From: Beroe forskalii
Taxonomy: Eukaryota > Ctenophora > Nuda > Beroida > Beroidae
DNA length: 64,000 nt
Direction of reading: 5' to 3'
Assembly (NCBI GenBank): GCA_011033025.1
Contig: WFMF01000110.1
Coordinates: 1-64,000 of the forward strand
In this document: one piece after another, positions 12,880 through 24,800 of the stretch
Layout of the letters: each line of letters opens with the position of its first letter
Numbering within the stretch: the first letter of the stretch is position 1
Notes under the pieces: generated by a model
Databases searched by the model: none
Told to the model about the DNA's origin: nothing
The model's input: only the letters and a program-made list of their open reading frames with translations
Program-made: the position numbers and the translations under genes

Positions 12880-15800
12880 GATCTAACGGCATAAAAAATA
12901 AATCAGGAAATATGAATAATAGTTCTAAAGTAGAGGAATTGCAGTAAAATCTCAACATTCATCTCGCCTTGTCCAATATGCATCAATAGGCATCTCAATG
13001 CTGTCGAATATATTACGTTACTATAGTAACGTAACTATCGTAACGTTACTATAGTAACGTAACTATAGTAACGTTATTAGAGTAACGCTAATATAGTAGC
13101 GTAATGATATTAATTTAATAATTGTAACTTAATAACAGTAACTTAATAATAGTAACTTAATAATAGTTCTATAGTAGCGTTACTATAGTTACGTTACTAT
13201 AGTTACGTTACTATCATAACGTTACTATAGTTACGTTACTATAGTAGCGTTACTATAATAACGTTACTATAGTTACGTTACTATAGTAACGTTACTATAA
13301 TAACGTTATTATAGTACCGTTTCTATAGATAGGGTTGTAGCTTTGTCATAGATAATTACTTTATTTTCTCATGCGTCGCCTGTCCCCACCCTCGGACAAC
13401 GCCAGAAAAACGCTGCAAGGGCTTTAGGTCTCACCTTCTCGGTGTCGTCGCTCATGAATTCTTGGGTTGTTGGATCTGAGCATGTTGCTGTTCGAACGAC
13501 TGTAGTGCCGGAATCTTCCAAAGTTTTAGCCACCGCCACGTTCGCTGAAAAGACGACCTTGTTTTGTATTGCACACACTATAAGCACGGTAAAACCCGGA
13601 TTAGAGTTAGACCAAACGGAGCGACCCGTGCCCGGGGACACGGGACCACGCTAGGTCCAGACTCGGATAAGACGATATATTGTTACCATCATCGTGATGT
13701 AGACTGAAGAACGCGCACGAATACTCGCTTTGTGAGAACGTCAAAATGTGTGTAACATTTTTACAACAACGTCCACAACACCAAAAATCCCTATAAACCC
13801 CGAAAAATTAAACCCCCATGTGCCAATTTTTATATCCACCGGGGTTTTTCGACCCCCCCGGCCCCCCCCCCCCCAATAATAACGTAACACACGGACTGCA
13901 GACCTGGTGTCGTATAGGTTGCGAGATTGCAGTCGTAGAAAGTCTTGATTAAAAGTGATTTCCTTGCGCTTCCGCTGCTGGCACCGTAATTAGCCTGAGA
14001 ATTTAGTCAGAGTTCCCAATCGTAGTGAAATAGTACTGAGTTGGCATCGATTGTAAAACCCAAGGGGCCAAGGAAATGTCTGATCCAGAAGCCTATACGT
14101 TTTGTTGTGCGTTTAGCCAAGCTGACTCAGTTGTCAACCATAATGCCGACCGAATTTTTATACTTTTATAACAAATTACTATAAATTGCAATAATTTTGA
14201 GACAGACTAGTTATCATCAATCAGTCATAATTCAGTCTAAAATATCTCATTATCAACTTATCAACGCCGAACAAGATGAAAATAAAGCTACAAACTCCTA
14301 CTAACCACACAGTAGATAGTCTGCCCCGCTATGCGCGGCACATGACTCGTAAGCGTAATGTCTTGGCTGTACACTCCCGCGCTATCAGACACTGCCGACT
14401 TAACTCCCTCCGTAAACAGGTTCGTGTCGAGGTTATCATCGTTCTCACTCGTGGCGATGTAGAAAGTTGGCGCAGAGCCAGCTTTCGCCTTGCACGTGAC
14501 TGTAAACTCGTTGCCAGATATCACTTCGTTGTTGTCTGCTGTGAACTCGGTGACATATCCCAGGTTGAGGGTGATGGCGTCTCCGGCCAGGTCCCCGCCG
14601 AACACTGCTTTTCCGGTGTCCGCGGTGTAGGTTACGGTGCATTTCACCTGCATCTGCTCGTCTGCCGTTTCCAGCTGCGTGAGACGGACTTTACTGCTCC
14701 GAATACCCTCGTTCAGCTCCTCCGTGGGGACAGTGAATCTGTAGTGATTAAATCTCGTTTTCATAGTCGTACTTAATTGCTTGGATTCCACCAAGAGACA
14801 ACTATTGAGGCTTTGAAACTTCATTCAATCAATGTCTATAATTGAGAAAATAACAGATATACGCTGATATATCTCTAAGATTAAGGAAAGCAAGCAAAAA
14901 ACCCTCTCATCTCAAATGTCTTTACAGGACTCACCTGCTCAGGGTACAATGGTAACCTGTTGTCATGGTAACCTGTTGTCATGGTAACCTGTTGTCATGG
15001 TAACCTGTTGTCATGGTAACCTGTTGTCATGGTAACCTGTTGTCATGGTAACCTGTTGTCATGGTAACCTGTTGTCATGGTAACCTGTTGTCATGGTAAC
15101 CTGTTGTCATGGTAACCTGTCGTCATGGTAACCTGTTGTCATGGTAACCTGTTGTCATGGTAACCTGTTGTCATAGTAACCTGTTGTCATGGTAACCTGT
15201 TGTCATGGTAACCTGTTGTCATGGTAACCTGTTGTCATGGTAACCTGTTGTCATGGTAACCTGTTGTCATGGTAACCTGTTGTCATGGTAACCTGTTGTC
15301 ATGGTAACCTGTTGTCATGGTAACCACCCGACTCACCTGCCGAGGTCGGTGAGTGGGTTCCAATCAGATGCCCCGCTCAGCTGGTACTTCCAATCTACTG
15401 TCGTAGTCACGTACTTCTCAGCGAAGGTACCTTCCACCTGAAAGTGGAGGGAGGACTCAGAATCAAACCAGATGTATGATGATGAACAAACGAGTATTAG
15501 CAGTGACTAAGGCTAACGGTCTCAAGCTGATGAGATATATATTCCCTGAAAGAATTAATTGATCAATAGATCAATTTAAGAGTATAAGGGATCCGTCATA
15601 ACACATAACTTCGTATAACTACGTATAACGTATATAACTTCATCACTTTTTGGGCCGCTTTTTCGGACTTAAGCAGAGCATTACCCCTCCACTGAAATCC
15701 CCCCTCCCCCTACGGCTGAGGGCTTCATTGTATTTTCAGGTTTGGGGAGGGTTTTGGCCGTGTGTTTGGGTGAGCCCACAGAATATGTACAGTGAATTTT

Positions 15801-18800
15801 TTGCCATTCTAAGAGTACTGTATTGCAATATTTGATTGGGTAACCTACCTATAGCTTCTACAATTCGATCTAATTGTCATTAACAATTTCATCTATGTTA
15901 TTTAAATTTTCAAATCTTTATATAAAAATGATACAATATTATGTAAGTACTGAAATATTCTCACTTACCGCAGTGGAATCAGCCGTTTTCCTCTCCACAT
16001 CAAAGTTACAGGTGAAGACAGCCTTCATTCCTGCAAACAGAAGAAGAGATTATTCACCGCACACGAGAAATAGGCGGGTAGGATTACGTCATTATCATAT
16101 CATGATGTAGTGAGTTGATGGCGTTGAACCGCCAATCTAACGCGTATAGACAGAGTTGGGCCCTGTTTCACGACGTTTCAAAAATTTGAAGAGACATTGG
16201 GAAGAATCGATAATTTAGACAAAACAGTAGTCTTAAAACGCTACTCTAAACTAGCGCACACATCCCGACATCAGATAAGTTCAATATTGAGAAGAGTTAT
16301 TTATCTTTTATCTTTTTTGACTCGCTTGTACTGGAACAACCGCCTCAAGATAAATCACCCTTCTCACATCGACCTATCTTCAACTTATTTCGTAGTACTA
16401 ATGGGTGTCTAAGTGCCTAATCATGGTGAACTCAGTGTAGATCCTTGCGGTACGGCATGTTAAACAAGGAATCGAAGCTGACGGGCTCCGTACAGGACAT
16501 TGCTATTGCGACGTATGTGATTATACAGATAAGATTTAGATTCCTTGTTCACGTACCTTCCACGCCCCACACTCTTCTCGCATCGACCTACAGTCACTGT
16601 TCAAAAAGAAAAGTGATTTCGCTTTTTTGACACTTTTTACCGCAGCAAATTTCAACTTTTCACGTACCTTCCACGCCCCACACAGAGGTCTGCGGTGTGG
16701 GTCCAAAGTCCAGCACAGTTAGGTACGCATTGTCGGAGTTCTGAGAGTTAGCAGCGGTACTACCCCACTCCGCCGAGCAGTAGTAGTCGCCAGTAGTTGT
16801 GGCAGTGCTCACTGTTGCCAGGGTAACGGTAGAGGTCTGGGAAGCGCCGTCAGCTGGGGATGGGGTGGTAGCCCCGGCTATCTCAGAAGAATCCCCGACC
16901 TTGAAGAACTTGATGGAGACAGGGTTGTTTGAGTTGTCCAGGTTAGTAACAGTACAGGAGAGGGTAGCGGTACCTCCAGCCACTACAGCAGTGGGGACAG
17001 GACCCGCCGAAACGTATTGGACTTGGAGGGTCGCAACGTCCGACTTGATAGCGATGAACTTCCACTTTACAGTGCAGGTGTAATCCCCAGCGTCTTCAGG
17101 GGTTACCTGAGGTAAGATGAGGTGAGATGTGTAGACAATATCCTTTATTCGAATGTCATTATTTTCTCAATTTGTGAATTGCTGATTTATTGTTATTTTG
17201 ATTATTTAGTGATATTTTTATGGATTATTCTACTAAGTTAATTTTCTAATTTTATCAGCCCATGAACAGAGAGACCGTTGGCGTTAATCTGGTTATTTTA
17301 GTGGGTGTCAAACCCCACAGCATGGTTCTCAAACCACGCGTTTCACTTTGTCTTCTGATGAATTATTGATTTGGAGTTTTAAAATATCCTTTATAAAGAT
17401 CAAGGCATACAACTATCTAGTAGGCATACAACTATCTAGTAGTATCAATACATATTATTCAAACGAACCGTGGCTATCGTAAGTGATGTCTTTATTTGAG
17501 TGTCGCCTGTAATAAGTTCAGAAGCCTCCACTGCGGTCGCACCAGCACTTCCGGTGCTAACCCTCTGCAATTAGGGAATAGAGATTAGGGAATAGGGAAT
17601 CTGGGAGGAGGGAATAAGGATACAAATGACCAAATACAGGGAATTACATCTTACATTGCTTACCTGATGGACTAAAAATAACTAAATAACTTGCGGCACC
17701 CGTGTTTGGTATCCGGAAAAATAAATTCTCTGTTGATACTAAGACAATACATATAAAAGGGAAACATTACGTCATTTCCATCATTGGCAATAATCCAAAT
17801 AAAAAGGGAAACAGTACCTTTCCGTCCTTGGCCCATGAGATAGAGTAGGCTTCACCATCAACCCCGTTGGGGAAGACACAACTAAACACGTGTTGTTTCC
17901 CTGCCACCACTATCGCATCATCTGGCTGAGTCGTAGCCACACTTTCTGTCACTGTCACAGTCACTGCCTGCAGAGATTCAAGTTAAAAGAGGGGTTCTGG
18001 GAGGTTTGGCCACTGGGAACAAATGTTCGGCGTTTGAAAGCGAAATGAAAAGGTTGATGAGTTCTCATTTTCATCAATAAATTCCCACGCCGCGCGCTAT
18101 CAAGGCTTATGTCATGCGCACGAATGTAATTAAATTTTTACGGATTCTGCAATGAACTAAATAGAACTAATGAAGCTCTGATTGTGTTTTTTCAGGGGCC
18201 AGAGTTTAAACTTCCGATTGTATCCGATTGTATCCGATTGTATCCAAGTTTCTTCAGTTGCATAAAGAAGCATAACTGTCTTTCTAAACTTCTTATTCAA
18301 GCCCCCTTTCCCCCTTTTACAGTTTTATATACTGAAAGCTGAAACTTTTCGTTTTTGGAAAACAAAAGAATCCCATTTTCCTAAAAAAACAGTTCCACTC
18401 ACCGCTGACTCGAAGGTTTGTGTGTCAGAACACTCGTTGTAATTCGTCCCCTTGCAGGTGTAGGACCCCGCACTATCGCTCTCGATCCTGAGCATCATGC
18501 CTGTTGCCAGGTCTGTGGCGGCGTCAGCAGCCACTTCTACGGCAGTGTAGTCCGTTCCTTTTGCCATCTTAACACCTCCTTTATACCTAGAGGGGAATAC
18601 TTTGGTTAGCACAGTGGATCCCTTATACCTAGAGGGAATGCTTTGGTTAGCACAGTGGATCCCTTATACCTAAAGGGGATGCTTTGGTTAGCACAGTGGC
18701 TCCCTTATACCTAAAGGGAATGCTTTGGTTAGCACAGTGGCTCCCTTATACCTGAGGGGAATGCTTTGGTTAGCACAGTGGTTCCCTTATACCTGAGGAG

Positions 18801-21800
18801 AATGCTTTGGTTAGCACAGTGGATCCCTTATACCTGAGGGGAATGCTTTGGTTAGCACAGTGGCTCCCTTATACCTAGAGGGGATGCTTTGGTTAGCACA
18901 GTGGTTCCCTTATACCTGAGGAGAATGCTTTGGTTAGCACAGTGGATCCCTTATACCTGAAGGGAATGCTTTGGTTAGCACAGTGGCTCCCTTATACCTG
19001 AGGAGAATGCTTTGGTTAGCACAGTGGTTCCCTTATACCTAGAGGGGAAAGACTATTGTTATTGAGAGTTAGAGAACTTTTATCAGCAGGAATACTTGTT
19101 GTTATTGAGAGTTTGGGAACCTTAAACCTCATGAAATTGTTTTCTTTCATTACGTACTCAATTATTCGGCACTATCTGACATAACTTTCTCTGGAAAGAA
19201 TGATAAGATAGGTGTTCGATTGGTTGTGCCGGCCGGCTGGCCGGCCATGTCGGGATATTTCAAGACTGTCACTGTTTAACTACATGAACGCCATGATGAA
19301 TGTGACAGGATGTGAAAGCGCCCTAACAAGGTGCTCAACGATCATTCGCCGCAATCTGAATAAAAAAGATTGCCCTCCAATGAAGTAAATGTAGCAATGA
19401 ACCCACCAGTCTATGGTGACTCCCTGGGCTCCACCGGGGACTTTGCAGGTGAGAGTTATCTTGGAGTTTTCCAGCCGCTTCACTGTCAGGGAACCCGTGG
19501 AAGAAGTTATCAGGGCTTCTGAAATGGGAGAGGGAGTTACAATCATCATGTAGAGCTGGTACTGCAACCATTATTATCGCGGTTAAATCAATCGTTTGAG
19601 GAATTAATCGTCTTTGAGCTTTTGGGAAAATGAACATAAAACGTGTAATATAACGTCTCAGCACTAATTATAACACTAATTTAACAGTAATATAACACTA
19701 ATTTAACAGTAATATAACACTAATTTAACAGTAATATAACACTAATTTAACACTAATATAACACTAATATAACACTAATATAACACTAATATAACACTAA
19801 TTTAACAGTAATATAACACTAATTTAACAGTAATATAACACTAATTATAACGTACGTCGAGCTGTGAAGACTGTCCTCCCGGTAGCCATCAGATCTGTGT
19901 TACTCAACGAAAACTTGCACATGTAGTTCCCGTCCATGGCGTTAGTCACACTCGCCAAACTGAGAAAAATACGTCACAAATACGTCTCAAATACGTCTCA
20001 AATACGTCACATTATCTCATTAATTTTGGCATGACTCTCCGAGCCATTGAAGAATAATATTCTAATGATTCCATACATATCAGAGCTAAAATATACTATA
20101 GAAGGACAGCAAAATTTGAAATTTGAACATTTATCCTTTGAACTGATAGAAATGTGCTAAATAAATAAATACATATTGTTTACCTGAGAGTTGCTGTCTG
20201 CGTTACCACTGGTGCGCTGGGGTCGGATGTTTTTGAGAGTATTGGGGATTCCTCTGACATGTCTGGCTTAATGAACGTTACGCCGGTAGCATCTTCCTTT
20301 CCCTCGTAGGTACACACAATATTCTGAGGTGGGGAGGGTTATCCTGGGGTGGGGAGGGGTTATCCTGGGGTGGGGAGGGGTTATCCGGGGGTGGGGAGGG
20401 GTTATCCTGGGGTGGGGAGGGGTTATTCTGGGGTGGGGAGGGGTTATCCTGGGGTGGGGAGGGGTTATCCTGGGGTGGGAGGGGGTTATCTGGGGTGGGG
20501 AGGGGTTATCCGGGGTGGGGAGGGGTTATTCTGTGGTGGGGAGGGTTATCCGGGGGGTGGGGAGGGGTTATCCGGGGGTGGGGAGGGGTTATCCGGGGGT
20601 GGGAGGGGTTATTCTGGGAGGGAGGGGTTATTCTGGGGAGGGGAGGGGTTATCCGGGGGTGGGGAGGGGTTATTCTGGGGAGGGGAGGGGTTATCCTGGG
20701 GTAGGGAGGGGTTATCCTGGGAGGGAGGGGTTATTCTGGGGAGGAGGGGTTATCCGGGGGTGGGGAGGGGTTATTCTGGGGAGGGAGGGGTTATTCTGTG
20801 GTGGGGAGGGTTATCCGGGGGGTGGGGAGGGGTTATTCTGGGGAGGGAGGGTTATTCTGGGGAGGGAGGGGTTATCCGGGGGGGTGGGGAGGGTTATTCT
20901 TGGGAGGAGGGGGTTATCCTGGGGTGGGGAGGGGTTATCTGGGGGTGGGGAGGGTTATCCCAGGGGTGGGGAGGGTTATCCTGGGGTGGGGAGGGGTTAT
21001 CCGGGGGTGGGGAGGGTTATCCTGGGGTGGGGGGGGGTTATCCTGGGATGGGGAGGTTATCCTGGGGTGGGAGGGGTTATCCTGGGGTGGGAGGGGTTAT
21101 CCTGGGGTGGGGAGGGGTTATCCTGGGGTGGGGAGGGGTTATCCGGGGGTGGGGAGGGGTTATCCGGGGGGTGGGGAGGGGTTATTCTGGGGTGGGAGGG
21201 GTTATCCTGGGGTGGGAGGGGTTATTCTGGGGTGGGGAGGGGTTATCCTGGGGTGGGGAGGGGTTATCCTGGGGTGGGGATGGGTTATCCGGGGGTGGGG
21301 AGGGGTTATCCGGGGGTGGGGAGGGGTTATCCTGGCGTGAGGAGGGGTTATCCTGGGGTGGGGAGGGGTTATCCTGGGGTGGGGAGGGGTTATCCTGGGG
21401 TGGGGAGGGGTTATCCTGGGGTGGGGAGGGGTTATCCTGGGGTGGGGAGGGGTTATCCTGGGGTGGGGAGGGGTTATCCTGGGGTGGGAGGGGTTATCCG
21501 GGGGTGGGAGGGGTTATTCTGGGGTGGGGAGGGGTTATCCTGGGGTGGGGAGGGTTATCCGGGGGTGGGGAGGGGTTATCTGGGGGTGGGGAGGGGTTAT
21601 CCTGGGGTGGGGAGGGGTTATCCTGGGGTGGGGAGGGGTTATCCTGGGGTGGGGAGGGGTTATCCTGGGGTGAGGAGGGTTATCCTGGGGTGGGGAGGGG
21701 TTATCCTGGGGTGGGGAGGGTTATCCGGGGGTGGGGAGGGTTATCCAGGGGTGGGGAGGGGGTTATCCTGGGGTGGGGAGGGTTATCCTGGGGTGGGGAG

Positions 21801-24800
21801 GGGTTATCCTGGGGTGGGGAGGGGGTTATTCTGGGGTGGGGGAGGGTAATCCGGGGGTGGGGAGGGTTATCCAGGGATGGGGAGGGGTTATCCTGGGGTG
21901 GGAGGGGTTATCCTGGGGTGGGAGGGTTATCCTGGGGTGGGGGGAGGGGTTATCCTGGGGTGGGGAGGGGTTATCCTGGGGTGGGAGGGGTTATCCTGGG
22001 GTGGGGAGGGGTTATCCTGGGGTGAGGGAGGGTTATCCTGGGGTGGGGAGGGGTTATCCTGGGGTGGGGAGGGGTTATCCTGGGGTGGGGGAGGGGTTAT
22101 CCTGGGGGTGGGGAGGGGTTATCCTGGGGTGGGAGGGGTTATCCTGGGGTGGGGAGGGTTATCCTGGGGTGGGAGGGGTTATCCTGGGGTGAGGAGGGGT
22201 TATCCTGGGGTGGGGAGGGGTTATCCTGGGGTGGGGAGGGGTTATCCTGGGGTGGGGAGGGGTTATCCGGGGGTGGGGAGGGGTTATCCTGAGGTGGGGA
22301 GGGTTATCCAGGGGTGGGAGGGGTTATCCTGGGGTGGGGAGGGTTATCCTGGGGTGGGAGGGTTATCCTGGGGTGGGAGGGGTTATCCTGGGGTGGGGAG
22401 GGGGTTATCCTGGGGTGGGGAGGGTTATCCTGGGGTGGGAGGGGTTATACGGGGGTGGGGAGGGGTTATTCTGGGGTGGGAGGGGTTATCCTGGGGGTGG
22501 GGAGGGGTTATCCGGGGGTGGGAGGGGTTATCTGGGGGTGGGGAGGGGGTTATCCTGGGGTGGGGGAGGGGTTATCCTGGGGTGGGAGGGTTATCCTGGG
22601 GTGGGGAGGGTTATCCTGGGGTGAGGAGGGGGTTATCCTGGGGTGGGGAGGGTTATCCTGGGGTGGGAGGGTTATCCGGGGTGGGGAGGGGTTATCCTGG
22701 GGTGGGAGGGTTATCCAGGGGTGGGAGGGGTTATCCTGGGGTGGGGAGGGTTATCCTGGGGTGGGGAGGGGTTATCCTGGGGTGGGGAGGGGTTATCCTG
22801 GGGTGGGAGGGGTTATCCGGGGGTGGGGAGGGGTAATCCTGAGGTGGGGAGGGTTATCCAGGGGTGGGGAGGGTTATCCTGGGGTGGGGAGGGGTTATCC
22901 TGGGGTGGGGAGGGGTTATCCTGGGGTGGGGAGGGGTTATCCTGGGGTGGGGAGGGGTTTTATAATCTTTTAATCTTTTTTGATTAAAATCACAAATATA
23001 AAGAATTATACTATGTTGAGTCGCCATATCGATTTATTATAATATACCCTCTTCATTATGATCAAAATACTAAATAACTATTAAAGTAAGAGACACTGAA
23101 TGAATGAATCATTCAATTGTGTCAAATTTTGGTTTATACAAAGTGTGTTTCTCAATACAAATATCTAGGTCAACTAATAAGAAATGAGAAAGCATATTCA
23201 TTAATCATAATAATTAATCAACCAACTAAAAGTACACCAGAGTCTCACTGGTTCTATAATCCAGGAAAACTGAAGGTATACCTGGGAATGGCAGGGAATC
23301 GAACCCGGGATCTTTCGATCACGAGCCAGACTAGGTACCAATACACACAATATTCTGAGTCTGAGTTGTCCGATAATCCAGGAATTCGCACCCGGTTGTC
23401 GTAACCTTGGCGTACACCACAGTTATTTCAGCGGCGGGAGACTCGGCTTCGGTCGAATACACGAATTTACACTTGTACGTATCATCGTCGTTTACATCGA
23501 ATGTCTTTATGTCCAAGCTGGTAGTCACTTGCACGCTCGTGGCCAGGGATTCCTTGTTCGTGTTAATGATGTATGTAGTGCCGTCGTTACTGATTTGAGA
23601 TGGGCTGCCTGAGTTGTCTTTGTACCATTCCACAGAGGTGGGAAATTCGTCGGCTTGCAGAAGACACCTGGGTTATTTTAATGGGTCAGTGGTGTAGTGG
23701 TATCGATTCGGGCACAGGATCGAAAGATCCTGAGTCGAATCCCAGCCAGCGCCTCTGATGTGTCATTACCATTGATATCATGAGCATTGAGCATTGATCA
23801 AGGCTTGTGAATTGGAAACACCAAACCGTGTTAATATCAAGAATTGAAGCGACTCAAAAACTCTCGAACACATAAGGGATCCATCTAGTTTCAGAACACT
23901 AATATAGCTCAAATACTGAGCCAGTGTGTGAAATTTCTATAACAAGTAAAATTAGAACTATATAATCTGAATCTTTTCTGTATAATCACATATTTCGCAA
24001 TAGCAATGTCCTGTCAAATTATATTTGAAAGTTCCTTGAACTTCCTACAATACCTTGCTTTGAGCATATCGCTGCTCTCCACAATGGACGTAATCACCGC
24101 TCCCTCCACATTGACACCCGATGCGGTCCTGATTGTCGCCTGAAGTATATTTACCATTAATTTAGAGTCATTAAGAGCTACAACCTATGAGAGGCGCCGT
24201 TGAATATCAGTTCATATTATCAGTAGTGTTAGAGTCGGAAAAGGTGGACTACCAAAGTTAGCTTGGCAACTTGAATTGCGGCTGAAATTTTCTGGTTGGA
24301 AAATGCAAAGGGGATCATATGAATCTAACTCAACTGTCATATCGTCACCTTCAAATCAAAAGGTGATAACTCGAGTTATCACCTTTTCAAAAAAACCTTA
24401 CCAAGTGATTCAGAATCTCATTGCGCACCCGTGAGTGAAATTTTGAAGTGATTTGAGCAAAATCAGCAACAAAATTTTTTAGAAAGTTTTGCCAAAAGTT
24501 ATAACTTGAGTTATTACCTCCTAAAAATAATTTGAAATAATAAAATAAATTTTATAGGGCTATAACTCAACATATCACCTTTTAGTAACGAATAAAACAG
24601 TCCAAAATTCCGAAAAAAGGTTATAACTCCAGTTATAACCCTATTTTTGAAAGATTGTTTGCTTTTTTCTATTAATTTTCAGGTTATAACTTGAGTTATA
24701 ACCCCAGTTTGAAAAGTAATTTTTCACATATTTAGGGTTCTCAATTTGAGAAATAAGAAATTGTAAGAATGTTTTAAGTACTATAATGTGCCTCTGTTGT

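Noticed and set aside
13600-13650. CCCCAG acceptor at the start of the membrane-proximal exon
   Set aside because: The left arm has CCCCGG there and the frame stays open upstream to a shared CCTAG acceptor, so the change is a silent proline codon.
14276-14776. 166-codon plus-strand frame antisense to the left Ig21-Ig22 exon
   Set aside because: Shadow of a conserved coding exon; its mirror at 61220-61738 behaves the same way and the minus-strand reading has Ig signatures.
14948-15325. CRISPR-like regular repeat
   Set aside because: No spacers: 16-base units are head to tail, and the DNA is an animal nuclear intron.
20329-22987. Long plus-strand frames rich in Gly-Tyr-Pro-Gly-Val
   Set aside because: Open in several overlapping frames because the 20-22-base repeat lacks stops; the array is intronic on the opposite strand and ends at an acceptor.
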